Positions 33,850-45,539 of a stretch of DNA of 64,000 bases are shown piece by piece. The first letter of the stretch is position 1. Each line of letters opens with the position of its first letter. This stretch comes from Parelaphostrongylus tenuis. Its lineage: Eukaryota > Nematoda > Chromadorea > Rhabditida > Metastrongylidae. The position numbers and the translations under genes were made by a program. The stretch covers positions 55,085-119,084 of the forward strand of contig JAHQIW010001916.1 in NCBI GenBank assembly GCA_019055375.1. Reading direction: 5' to 3'. Below the pieces are notes generated by a model that was given only the letters and a program-made list of their open reading frames with translations, was not told the origin of the DNA and did not search any database.

Positions 33850-34390
33850 CATGAGAGCTATTAAGTCGTTCCAAAAATTTTGGCGTTGAATTGTAAACAC
33901 CAATATAATAACAAGGATTAGTTGAAACTGCATAAACTTGTCATCGTTCGAATGCTCATTTCCTTGTAACATTTTTAGGAAACTTGTTATACGTTGCCCT
34001 AAGATGGAACTGTCGTGGGAACAAATGCGCTTGCTACTCATGCCATGAATGGAGCGTAGCAATAATGCTAGTGACGCGGCACGCAAGATTGATGGAGCTT
34101 CTTGTGGACGGCTCGAGCGCAAGTTATCCTCAAACTGTTCTCTTCCAGCTTTAAACTTGTGAATACTTCTTTGCCAACTTTCTGCAACTGTATCATCGCC
34201 CCAAGCTCCATTAATCTTGCGCACCCGCTTCTTATCATTTCCACTGCGCTCCATTCGTAATGAGTAGAAAGCAGATCTGCTCACTACGACAGCTCCGTTT
34301 CAAAGCAAGTATAGGCAAGTTGTATTACCGAAATTGCTGGACAAGAAAATGACACAATTGAGCGACATCAAAACCATGCAGTTTCATTAA
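33850..34390 (-). pseudogene. Internally deleted mariner, N-terminal HTH only (second copy)
   Basis: Minus strand: MERSGNDKKRVRKINGAW, GDDTVAES, IHKFKAGREQFEDNLRSSRP (HTH2 and linker), then the same jump to a non-catalytic tail (AACGATGACAAGTTTATGCA) as in the 19.3-kb copy. A further tail fragment lies at 34350-34390. No DD(34)D residues. Confidence 0.65.
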
Positions 34391-34693
34391 TTGAGTATAA
34401 TTTGTGTTATTGCCGTGAAGTGTCAAAACCTATAGATCGACGTAATAATATATATGCACAAAAAATATGCGGGCTTAGAACAAGAACATGTAGTATAGTA
34501 GTGGAAGAGACGTAAGTTGCTTTCTCAAAAAGAAAAAAATCTTGTCTAAGAATGTAGCTCGCGCTACGCTTGCCAAAACTGATCAACAACCGTTCGAAAA
34601 GGGAAAGGAAAAGGGAAAGAGAAGTCCCTCGTAGTAATCTTCTTTATTTGCAAACTTGTAAGCTGCTTTCTAAGAAAAGCGCTCAATCCAGTT

Positions 34694-37182
34694 TCATTCA
34701 CATTGTATACTCATATATATATAATTATTGCAGTTAATCGAACTAATCAAAATCCATTGGATTTGGCAGTTTTGCAGCTTCAATGCCACAGTGAACAACG
34801 GTTTGTAAAGTAATGGTAGCTCTACACACATGCACATCAATTTCAGTTCCAGTCGACGGTGGCAGTGGCCGATGTGAAGTGCGATCCAAACGGCCCCGAT
34901 ACCAACAGTCGAACCGCTTCGATTCGCTACACCTTGCCACATCGATCTCGACCAATTCGCCATGATAATGTTCGTTGTCTAAAGAAAAGTGTGTCTGTAC
35001 TATCAGTTCTGAGGGGAGAAGTGAAAAACGACTTCATTTGCTCTGCTAGAAACTTTCACGTGTTGGTCAACCTATTCGAGAGCTAGATTTAGACTACAGC
35101 CACACGTCGCCGACTTTTCAAAACACAGCTTTTATACCGCTGTCAAATCCAGAATTAAATTATGTTTCACGTAATCACGTGTTTTCTTATCTTGCTTGTA
35201 TTTCGCTGAAACAAAACTCCTTCTTCTAGAGCTTCTAGTACTCATTCGATAGCACAAGGCTTTCTGAAGAGCTCAAAAATATTGTTTAGCTCTTTCTAGG
35301 AAAAGCTCTTTTGATAGCGCTGTAGGAGAAAGAAGATATTTGTGCATCAAACCTCGCCGGACAGGAGCTTTTACTGGCGACCATTAGCAATCATGATATA
35401 TTCGCAAATTCCAATAATTCCAACGCCGTACTAATTTTTGGAAATACCATTTGAGAGAAGAATCGATCGAGTGTTGCATTTACTGAGGAACTTTTTCACT
35501 GGCTAAATCACGGAGCGCAGGGACGGGTCAGAGGTAGGGCTATCAGTTCCGTTTGATATATGTATTCAATGTGTTTTTTTACCGCATCGACAGAAACTTC
35601 AGGTAAAACGTATGAACGAAAAAATCCGCTACAAACTGATATGCTTTTCGTGCTTTCAGCGAATTATAGGCCTGTATAGAAATGAAGAGCTGTACAGGCG
35701 GGTATGATACATCACTTTTTTTCTGGATGCTACGTCAATTATACAAGGGTTATTTTTAAAAACCGGCGACGTCGGGCTGTAGCCTGACGTCTCGGATATT
35801 CAAATGGCTACTAACACTCTTATGAAAAATTTCTGTCGAGTCAGTGAGGTCGGTTTTCAATCTGTCCCCTGATAATTGGAAAAAACCAATGTTTCTTCGA
35901 TGAGACTGTACAAGAAAAGAATGCTAATCATACCGAGAGAGATCCTGAGATTGTCAAGGCTGGGCCGGACACAGGTGTTATCTGCACCATCCCACGTTGT
36001 GGCAGCTGACATGACTGCCTGCCTGTTGTTGGCTCCATATTGGTGCAAATTGCAGTCACCGTGTCGCCTATGATGATGCAAGCATATTCCATCTTATCGA
36101 CTGCAAGATATTTGAGATCTAGAGATACATATTCTTCTGATTCAACGAAAACTGGAAAAATAATGCAAAGACAATTTTAAGAACTGACTTTCTTTCATTT
36201 TTTGTGGCTCAAGCCATCACCTGACAGACTGAATACTATACCATTCTCAAGAATGGATAAGAAAAAAGTTGTTCCATAATGAGAGCGATTTCAAAGGTTT
36301 CAGTTTTTGTTATTATTGTAGCCTTTCCCATACTCTCGACCCTTTTCTACTAACTTCTAGGAACTTTTCCTTTTTTTTGTGGAAACTTATGAGTAAATTT
36401 TCTTCATTTCGGATACTGTTATATACGTGCTTCGGATCTTCCAAATGATTGATACTAAATACCTATTCCACTCTGGTTCATCAGACTAGATCGAACATTT
36501 GGGCACATCAATGGTGCGTAATTTACTGTCACAGTGAGTTGATTCAGAATAGCCGAGATGACAGTATCAGATAGGAGTGCGCTGCGAGCTTGTCCCTCTA
36601 AAACGTTAAAGACCTGAACAGATAGCTTTATTTACTTCAGATATAGCGAAGTTGCGAAAAGCAAAAAATACTTGAAAACTGAGAGGTACAGCTCACGTCT
36701 GCATTACAAGGCGCTCTACAAAACTCTTAGCTCCTGCAGCGCTTGTTGCAATACCAGGGACCTGAGCTTGGACATCAGTTGCAGTGGAGCAAACCATGGC
36801 AACAGGCAAAGTGAAGCCAGTGACGGTGAAGTTCCTAGTGCTTCCTGCAACGGATTTTACTTTTTGTGGTGAATGAGCAAAAAATGACTTACTGTGTCTG
36901 ATGACTTTTTCCCTTCTTTATCCAAGTTTGAAATTATTTCATTGAAAAGCTCGGGCTGCTGCACCTCTAGAGTACTAATGAGGTGTTAGATAAACTGATT
37001 ACGATCAAAGATTATAGTCTTCCTTTTAGGAATAGGAATATCTGTAACACCATAGCAATCTTCTGCTCATTACCTTGCCCTGGAGGCAACACTCCACATC
37101 CAAGCACTGTCGAGATTGTGGCCAACAATGCAATCATAAGAAGTTCGTTTGCTTTTCTCGCAGTGTATGCAGGAATATTCAT
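34694..37182 (-). CDS. Unrecognised secreted-protein family, paralogue 2, with altered exon 5
   Basis: Exons 37074-37182, 36697-36844, 36463-36614, 35934-36100 and a last exon from 34978. Signal-peptide-like start (LLMIALLATISTVLG, Cys29), NFTVTGFTLPVAMVC, FVERLVMQT. Oddities: exon 2 lacks its last base (CAGAC|GTGAGC where paralogues have CAAACA|GT), and exon 3 has one extra T in a T run (TTTTT). The two cancel, changing VFDV to SLTF but restoring the frame before LEGQARSALL. In exon 5 an extra A (AATCGAAGCG against AATCGAGCG) shifts the frame, so the family C-terminus (ending at 34843) is replaced by about 65 unrelated residues with a stop at 34694. Intron 4 is 955 bp instead of about 57 because a TIR element sits in it. 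It may be transcribed but is probably degenerating. Confidence 0.65.
35022..35860. mobile_element. TIR element inserted in intron 4 of paralogue 2
   Basis: About 840 bp with long imperfect terminal inverted repeats. On the left: GAAAAACGACTTCATTTGCT, then CGAGAGC, GACTACAGCC, GTCGCCGACTTTTCAAAACA. The right end reversed: GAAAACCGACCTCACTGACT, GGCTACAGCCCGACGTCGCC, GGTTTTTAAAAATAACC. There is no transposase. The paralogous introns at 20346-20400 and 54010-54067 lack it, giving clean empty sites. A family member with better ends is at 37392-38170. Confidence 0.65.
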
Positions 37183-37391
37183 TTTTGCCTCTAAAATATT
37201 TTGGAAGTATTATGAGCAGATTTACCAATTTTTTGCAACAAATCATCCACATGCTAGCAGCTAATTTGGCACTCAGCTCTTTTACGGGGGTAAAGTCGCC
37301 TTAGCAGCTCTTTGATTTTTTCGAGGGCTCCAAATACTCCCAATTCTTTTGATTATTAGAAAAATTAGCTCTTCTTGATTAGGAAGAAACA

Positions 37392-38170
37392 AATGAAAAG
37401 TTAATCTCATGTTCTGAAGAAGACCTTTCCATAGAAGTCTTTGTAACCATTCGAAAGCTCAGACTTGTGGCTACAAGCACATGGCGCCGGCTTTTCAAAA
37501 ACCACCCTTTCATAAGAATGTAACATTTAAAACAAGATCATGTTTCTAAAAACCGCATGTTCTTCTCCTTTCTCTTTCGTATTTCGCTGGACAAAACTCC
37601 TTCCTCGGAGAGCTGATACTCAAACTCTTTGATCTCCGCTGGTCTTTGCTTTGTGCTTCAAACCTCGCCAAACAGAGCTCTTTCTTTGGACTACTTGCAA
37701 TCATCTGATAGGGTGTTAGTTTCTAATTCTAGCGATGTGGCTATTTTCTAGAATATACTGTCCAGCAAGAAAAATCAGATTGAGTTTTTACATTTCTGGT
37801 AGGATTATTTACACGCTCTTCGACAAGGCAATGGCCGTGGCAGGGGCGGAGCGATGCGGGTCGATATTTTGTTATTCAATCGAGAATTCTTCTTCCTTTT
37901 CGAAAGAAACTCTAGATAACATGATTGACTAAAATAGTGCGATAATTTCTCTACACATTAATATCTCTTTTCGGCTTTCAGCGAATTATAGGAGTGCTTA
38001 AAATGAAGACAAAAGGCGAGTTTGACACATTTTTTTTATCTGAATGCAACAACGTTATAAAAGGGTGTTTCGAAAACCTTGCAATTTGGGCTGCAGCATG
38101 AAGTCCCAGCTTTCGAATGGATACTGGCACTCCTATAGAAACTTCTTCTCCAGCAAATGAGATCGGTTTT
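37392..38170. mobile_element. TIR element (same family), non-autonomous
   Basis: The left arm CCATTCGAAAGCTCAGACTT / CTTTTCAAAAACCACCCTTT matches the reversed right arm CCATTCGAAAGCTGGGACTT / GGTTTTCGAAACACCCTTTT. The right edge runs to GAGATCGGTTTT (38170). About 780 bp, no intact ORF. It lies 5' of paralogue 2. Confidence 0.65.
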
Positions 38171-38249
38171 TCATTTGTTACTCCCGAATCAAAAAGAACC
38201 AAAAATCTTTTGTAGCACGTTTTGTAACAGATTCTGTCCGATCACAAGG

Positions 38250-39960
38250 AAAATCGGTTAATAAAGTGAAATGCACGATTTTGAATGACAATAAGTTGCG
38301 TGGAAAGAGACCATTCAAGTATAAGTATCAGTAGATGCGGCAGTTCTTCATATGACGTAGCTTCATCGATTCCTATTTCCTGATTTCAATGCTGCGATAG
38401 GAAATCAAGATTCTCTCAAAATTAAGAGCTCAAAATCGACAAAACGCCAAAACAGCAAGTGCACACGTGAGAGAAAATCCGTGGATACATGTATCGAATG
38501 ACAAAAACGGAGCACAAATTCTTGCTGATAAACGTTTCTGGTGACAAATTTTATAAAATAGAAGTCGCGTTTGTTAGGTTTCAATGATTTCATTAGCTTC
38601 TCACATTTAGTATGCTTATGAAATCTTCCTTCTTGAGGAAGGGGTCAACATATTGTGTAACAAACTTTCACTTTATTTGGTAACGTTCAATGTATTTGGT
38701 TTGGTAACGCAGTTTCATGGCTCATCGAATTTCGCTATTGTTTCAGGCAAATCATTTGTGAAATCTGAATCGTTATAATATCATAATGAGCGGTCATTTA
38801 GACTTGTTCAGTTTTTGATTGCTTAGATATCCAAATAGGAAGATCTAAGAAATTTTCTATATGGTTTAAAAACAAGAATGTAATGAAACTGTCAAGATCC
38901 ACAAATATGAGAAGGCAGAAGAGAGACCGTGGCAGAATTAGTCGAGGAGCAAATGACTGCATTAAGGCACCAGATCTCATCGTAAGGTAAAGGAATCCTA
39001 CACCTCAATCGAACTGACAATGATATCGAAAAGGAAACTACAGTGGACCATGTTAAAAACACCGCGAGAAGAATCGTTCTTTGCCTTTAAGATGTTTGAA
39101 ATTTCTCACGCGATATGTGTTTAGGAACGCCCTCAGTTCTCGACGATATGCAGAGAAAGCAATATCTGTTGTTGCACATTTCGTATATTGAAGTCTTACA
39201 ACTGTGTAACGGTCTAGTTGCTTTTCTCATTTTCATTATGATTCGAAAGGATCTTTTGCAAAGTGCGGGACGAAAATTTCCCATGATAAGCGATCAATTC
39301 GGCCTACTCATTACTCTAAGTTCGTGAAGTAATGAGACAATCTCCACCTAAAACAACGTTTACAGGTTAAGTATCTCTGTGCTTCACAAGAACGAGAACT
39401 GCTTCTATACGATTCTGACATTTTCTCGGTGGACAACAGAGCACTCGTTCTCCAGTTTATGAAACTGTGTGCAGCATAGGTCCGGATTTTGCGAGCTCTT
39501 CACTGACTCATGCACCAATAACGAATTGAAAGCACTTGGAAAGCATCTCTCTTTCTTTTTTGGGAGTCTCATCTCAGTAATAATCGACCTAATGTTTTAT
39601 ACAAAAAGATCCATCAATTTCCAGAAGATTAGCGACGATTGCTCGACTAGAAACATAATAAATTCTATCTTATCTACTTCGTGAATGACAAATCGAAGCA
39701 CCATTAGCGCTATTTGATCATAGGCCATGTTATGAGTCTTGTACCAACGATTATTGAAGCAGAATAAGCAGCTCCAACAGCTCCGCGTTGTATCAGTTCC
39801 GTGTTGAAAAATTTCCATGTTTTAGCACTTTTTTGTCGTCTCAATTGAGTCACTGAGCGACGAACAGCCTTGCTGCCGTACTCTCCTCGCTTTTCGAATG
39901 CAATAATGTGTCAAGCGGACTCCATGCAGGGATTGTATAAAACTGATCTAACAAAGGTCG
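38250..39960 (+). repeat. Repeat D copy
   Basis: Shares with 22.0-26.8 kb and 58-62 kb: AAATCCGTGGATACATG / GACAAAAACGG region, GATATGCAGAGAAAGCAA with GTTGCACATTTCG, AGCGCTATTTGATCATAGGC, ATGTTATGAGTCTTG, AATAAGCAG, TCACTGAGCGACGAACAGCC. Non-coding. Confidence 0.45.
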
Positions 39961-40204
39961 TGTAAATAGAATTGCTTCACAACTTTATTTTCTGTGGACC
40001 AATGTATGATTATCAGTTATTAGTTTTTCAGATCAGGCCACTTCTATTGTAACTTAATCCAGAAAGTTTTTGAACTTCTATTGTAGCTTAATCCAGAAAG
40101 TTTTGACTTGAAGATACTGAGTTTCCTGTCAAATGTGACGTACAGAGAGCGTAAAAGTTCTGTCAATTTTCCAGAAATTTCGAAGCTAAATAATTATGGC
40201 TGAT

Positions 40205-40480
40205 ACTGATTTTTCACCCATGAATATGGCCTGTTATGGGCACTTCTACAGTGCATTACACGTGTTCCGGTCTTGCAGTCTCGTCAGCTGAACGGTGCCT
40301 TTTCGTTCACTCAATTCCTCGAAGATGTACATTCTACACTCAGAAGAGTTGACGAGGAACGCTTTACACTAACAAAGCCGCAGGGTCGAAACACGTGCAT
40401 TTAACTGTATAAGTGCTCATAACAGACCACATGCGTGGCTCAAAAACAACTATCAGGCACATTGAAAATTGACGAGGAGT
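40205..40480. mobile_element. Penelope-type terminal region with two opposed hammerhead motifs
   Basis: Minus strand 40290-40251: CUGACGA core intact, GACUGCAAGACC in place of a clean stem II, GGAA (consensus GAAA), ACACGUGU stem III, GUA. Plus strand 40344-40420: UUGACGA, a long insert in the stem II loop, GGGUCGAAACACGUGCA, then AAGTGCTCATAACAGACCAC, ATGCGTGGCTCAAAAACAAC. The very short palindromic stem III resembles hammerheads known from Penelope-like elements. The ORF of such an element begins about 550 bp downstream. Confidence 0.6.
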
Positions 40481-40614
40481 AAAGAAACGCTCGAAACTAA
40501 AAGTTAAAAAAGTGCTGAGTAAACAAATGACTTCATTCAGTTGAAGGAATAATTGCGTTTATTAGATCAACAATTATAACAATAAATAAAAAAGTTGGTT
40601 CTCTCTGATTATAA

Positions 40615-41025
40615 GGAGACAAATAAAGAACCAAGCTCGTTCTCTGGAAAGGAAGTTCTTATGAAAGTGTTAGCAGCCATCCGAGAGCTGAGACTTTGGG
40701 CTACAGTCACATTTCGCCGATTTCTCAAACACCCTTCTATAACGCTGAATGATCCAAAGTAAAGTAGTGTTGCTCCAAACCGCATATATTTTTTCTCTTA
40801 TCTCGCTTATATTTAGCACGGCAAAAGTTCTTTTTTGAGGTGCTAGGGCTCTTTCGATAGCGTATGCTTCGAAAAACCAAAAAATGCATTTACTTTAAAA
40901 GAACTCTTTTAATAGCGCTGCAGGAGAAAGGAAAAATTTGTGCTTTGAACCTCGCTGGACAAGGCTCTTTTTTGAGACTATCATAACCATTCGATATCGA
41001 TTGTTCCACTGATTTCAACGCGTTC
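40615..41025 (+). mobile_element. TIR element, left half, abutting the Penelope ORF
   Basis: GCCATCCGAGAGCTGAGACT, GGGCTACAGTCAC, CGCCGATTTCTCAAACACCC and the internal AATAGCGCTGCAGGAGAAAG, AACCTCGCTGGACAAGGCTC match the 35- and 37-kb elements. It is cut off where Penelope sequence starts (about 41026), so one inserted into or recombined with the other. Confidence 0.55.
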
Positions 41026-42570
41026 TTGACTTCAATAACATCCCAGTTGCTAGGACACATTCCAGCCCGTCTGACAAACACTCAGATGTTCGCGGATCGT
41101 CTACGTAACGCGAAACTGATCAACACGTACGTGATAGAGACATTCGATGCCACTGCTCTATACACCAACGTGTCGAATGACTCCGCATTGCAAGCCACAC
41201 ATGAGCTTCTGATACAACACCAGGGAGCTGTAAACATATGGCTTATCAACTGAACAGTTTATGGTTCTATTAAAAGAGTGCCTGAACTGCTCAATCTTCA
41301 GATGGTCCGGGAAATATTATGCTCAAATGAGAGGGCTGGTAATGTTGCAGCGACTGGCACCTAGCCTGACGATTGCCTTTATGTCGAAAGTGGATGCACC
41401 AGTGGTGGATATCCGGTCATTACTCTGCTGTAAGTATAAAAATGATTGTTAAGTTATTTGTTCCACTTAAAAGGAGCTAGATAATTGCTTTAGATTGTTG
41501 AATAAGCAGTCGGAGCACATAAAATTCACCCAAGAGATACCAAATGACGATAGGCTCTCTTTCTTGAACGTGCAAATAAACTTAAGCGAGAGCGGCTACA
41601 TAGCAAAGTGGTACCGGAAGCCAAGTAATAAGAATCATACGAAAAAGTCATTAGTAAAAAACATGCTTCGAATAGCAGTCAATGTATGTACCGGGGAGGA
41701 GCAGAGAGTGGAATCCGTGAAACTAGCTCGGGAAATAGCCAGTTCTGATGGATGAGAATTTGTAACCCCTCGGCTTAGGTTTAGAGAAAATAGCACGCCT
41801 CTGAACGAAAACTCCAATGAAAGGAAAGTCTCTTTTTATCTTCCCGTTTTTTTCAAATAGGATTAATTCAGCTATAGAATGCTATTTGGAAAGAGCAGGT
41901 TTAAAGCAACTGGTGGTTATTATTGAATTACCACCGAATACTCTAAGAAGTCAATAAGATCGCAACCGATTATATGACTGTCCCTGTATAACGAATGATT
42001 GTAAAATATGTCCTAATGGGAGAGATGGTGATTGCATGAGCGCAGGTACAGTCTACCTAGTCTCTTGCAAAGCGTTTAGCGATAAATATATTGGCTAAAC
42101 AAGTAGGCCGCTCTATGCCCGTATAGAAGAACACTAGCTGACAAGAGTTAATAGACGGGCAACCCCGCTACGGGCGCATAGAGAACAGGAGCATGACGGT
42201 GTTGATTTTGAGATCGAAGTCACCATCCTCGTACAGGAACAAAAAACATAAGCGCTAAAAATTTTTGAAGTACTTTGGATTAATACGACCAGTCCAACTA
42301 TAAACCGCAGGGAGGAGTGCCTCGTTATCACTCGTGATATGAGTCACTATATAAGACTGTTGTTTGGATGGGTAGGGTGCATTACGAGCCTATGTGATCT
42401 CCTTCCGGTTATCTCCACTTGGATAATTCAGTGGAACGCATATAAAGAAGTAATGGAGGTGCTTGACTGATTGGATTGCAGACAGGCACTGAAAAGGAAG
42501 GCTCTTTCCACGCTATGAAGAAGGCGAACTGCCGAAACGTCAGCTGTCAAATAAAGATTAATGTAACACC
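41026..42570 (+). pseudogene. Penelope-like element: RT plus GIY-YIG endonuclease, decayed
   Basis: Three consecutive open pieces encode a Penelope-type reverse transcriptase. FDATALYTNVSND carries motif A (Asp at codon 41 of the first piece, about 41147). CSIFRWSGKYYAQMRGLVML, QRLAPSLTIAFMSKVDAPV carries motif B. CCKYKNDC stands where the YIDD-type motif C should be, so catalytic aspartates are lost. SFLNVQINLSESGYIAKWYR-type sequence follows (41578 on). At 42046-42125 TVYLVSCKAFSDKYIG, stop, TSRPLYARIEEH is a GIY-YIG endonuclease with a stop in place of the usual residue after YIG. The C-terminus REECLVITRD is at 42311. The 3' motif CTATGAAGAAGGCGAACTGC with CGAAACGTCAGCTG is at 42513. Inactive, but it identifies the source of the many tail motifs in the window. 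Confidence 0.85.
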
Positions 42571-43179
42571 TCATGTTTGGCTTAAAGAAGAAAATCAGGG
42601 TTTATTATAGTTTGAAGTGAGACGATCTCATGTGGTAGTTCTCGAGACATAAAGCAGCTGTCAATTCAAAATACTCCTTTATAACAGCTTGATGTAAACC
42701 TGTAAAGACTAACATCGGAAACAGAAGCAGCTTCTATGGACATTCTACACGAACTATCGTGGTAGCGATAAAGATGATACCGTCGAAAGACTAGGCAAGA
42801 TGAATTTTCCAAACGACTTCATGTATGCTTATCAATAAACAATCTAGTAAAAGCTCTTACATGGTAGCAAAATATAAGCTTCGTTGTGCTTTGACTTCTT
42901 CAACTCTTCATGTTATTGACTGTAAACTTCTTCATCCGATTTCGACTCAGAAGGAAATTTCGATTGCTGCTTAAGCTTTTTGAGTCAAGAATTTGCTTGT
43001 AGAATAACGCGTAAAAAAGGCTGAATAGCTCCTTAGCACTTTGTCCATCATAGGAGCTGCTAGGCCAAATAGTGCTGCAGGTTTATCATTCAGTTGTGAG
43101 AACTATTTCGCAATTGGTACTTACAGGTTCCTATAATTTTTGTCAAGACTTATTTGCCATTTGTCAGTCTTTAATAACT

Positions 43180-43440
43180 TCAAATCAAAGCGTAGAATTT
43201 AAAAAATGTTGACCTCCAGATGTGATCAGCTTCACTCCTGTTGAAGCCGAGACAGTTCAGGTAGATTACATTTCCGGCAATATAATCTCGAGCAATTATC
43301 GTCCAAAATTCCTCTTCAATATAACCTCTAAGATTGTTCAAAGTCTGACCCAGGTTGTTACGCCAGTGCCAAAAGGACGTTTCGGAGGTGTCGCCCTCTT
43401 CATCCAGTGATCCATGCCTCACACTGAACTCTACCTTGCA
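43180..43440 (-). repeat. Penelope-type 3' end, reverse orientation
   Basis: Minus strand 43410-43370: GGATGAAGAGGGCGACACCT with CCGAAACGTCC, then CACTGGCGTAACAACCTGGG and ATTGAAGAGGAATTTTGG. No ORF. Confidence 0.55.
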
Positions 43441-45194
43441 GCAGGGATGGGAAGCGCTGTTTATGGTGATCAGATGATACTGTGTAACGCTAAAAGAAAT
43501 GGTGATAACACATATCATGTGTTATCGCCGTGAACAGCGCCTCTCCAACCTTGCTAAGTAGTAGGGTTCAGTCTGGAGCTTGGACCACTTATGAGGAGGG
43601 CTACACCTCCTGAACGTACAAACTTCAAAAAAGGCTCAAAACCTGATGTCAGAATGTAACAAAAAATTATTGAGAGTTCAGTGAAGCAGCGTCGAATTCA
43701 CTTTACAGCATCTTCTTTGCCAAATCATACTAATTCGGATTTTTCAATAATAAGGATGACTATATTACCCTGCATGGGATCGGCTGAACCAAAAAACCCT
43801 ATACTACTGTTAAGGCTGGAAAGCTCGAAACAGCTGTCTAGTACTGTACGAATACCATATTAGATCTCGAAAAAAGAAGGATCAAAATATGCTATCAGAT
43901 TATGATTTACTTTGACGTTTAAGTGCGTATGGAATGAGATGGTTCGAAAACTGAAAGATTAATGACGTAATACTCAATAAATACAGATTGATTTACATAG
44001 TTGATTATTCAGTTATCAATCTTCTGCGGCCATCAAAAGGTGAACTAATGCTGGCATAAGAAATGAACGTTGAATAAACAGAGAGATGAATAGATATACG
44101 TCTTACTAAAGTCTCTTCAGTAATTCTCTACATACTAGCCACGATTAAACCCTCCTTAGTGACGATCAAAATTTAAGTTTCTTCATAAAACTAACAATTT
44201 TTTAGTGCATCGTAAGCGATCAACCGCTATTCGTAGCCGTCTCAACTGCCCGCCAGCTGAAATTAGCTGTGGTACCAAAAGGGTCTGTTTGTATTATTGA
44301 TACACATAGAGACTTTGACAAACTTTAATATACCTCGGTCATTTCTCTCCACATCATTGCAGTTGACGAGTGACTAATGATTGCGTCGATAGGGCTCAAA
44401 CATAACTGAGAAAGAGACAAACAAAGAGTCTGGTATGGTGTAGCGGAAAGTGCGTGAGCCCGTGACAATATGATCACAGATTTGAAGCCCATTTAAGATA
44501 CCGAGCTTTGCTCGCATCTCGACAACCTTTTGTTTGTACATGGAGTTGTTTTTCCAACAACTTTGGGTTTTCTTTCTGAGCCATAGAGATAAAGACTCCA
44601 TTCGATAGCTCTTGCTCACTAGGAGGTTGCTCTTTTTTGCTGAGAAAATCCTCTTTCGTTGTCTTTCTCATATCGCTAAGTTGATCCATCTTGAGTCACA
44701 TTCTATGACAAAGAGGTACTTAAACACTAATTGTTTTTTCTCATCTTTACATCACCCGTTATCACACTTCAGTATGCGGATCTCAGAAATCCCTATATTC
44801 GATTCATTTTCTCGCATTCGTTCGCTACAAAGACCTTCGAACAATTTACATAATGCTTCGGTCAGCTGCTTGAGGGTTTCCCTTTTTTTATGGGTGACCT
44901 ATAATGCAGTTCAAGGAAATTTTTCATGCAGTCTCAAAGGTAGCCTAGACTAAGGCATTTCCTAGGCATTCGGGTGATTGATTGAAAGACGGTGTTCGGA
45001 GGCGATTAAACCAGCAACACGCTTATCACATTCCTTTCTGATACACTGCATTCTTGAACACTGCGCTATCGTGTTCGCAGTAAGATGTATACCTTTATAT
45101 AGGAAAATTTTTTTTCTGTAATTTTATTGATTCTATAATTCTATCCTCTATATTTTTTTTGCAGTGTTTCTATCAAATTTGAGTAGGTTCAAGG

Positions 45195-45394
45195 TTAACT
45201 CCTTGAGGACGACTTGCTACGAAAGGTAGCACGCCGCGCGACGTCGCACCTCACTCCACTAGTGTAATTACGCGTTGCGTCTCGAAGCAAGGCATACAGG
45301 CAGTATCTGCAGGTGCGATGGATCCACAAATGCTGCCTGCCTGCGACTGCCAAGCGAGGCCGCCTGCTATCGACGGCGGTCCCCAAAGGGTTAA
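45195..45394. mobile_element. GC-rich MITE (family F), copy 2
   Basis: Ends TTAACTCCTTGAGGACGAC and (reversed) TTTTAACCCTTTGGGGACCG. Part of the duplicated block. Confidence 0.55.
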
Positions 45395-45539
45395 AACCTT
45401 TAATAAATAAAAATTTTTACAGCTTGAGATCGCTATCGATGTTCAGTTAAAGGCGGCTACAGCTTCCGCATACTATAAATCTCACAGGGCTCGTCGTCGT
45501 ATACTATTATCTATTATCTTACAGAACCCGTATCACATT

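Noticed and set aside
41026..42570. Homing endonuclease or bacterial UvrC-type GIY-YIG gene
   Set aside because: The GIY-YIG block follows a Penelope-type reverse transcriptase in frame order and shares its decay, so it is the endonuclease domain of that element.
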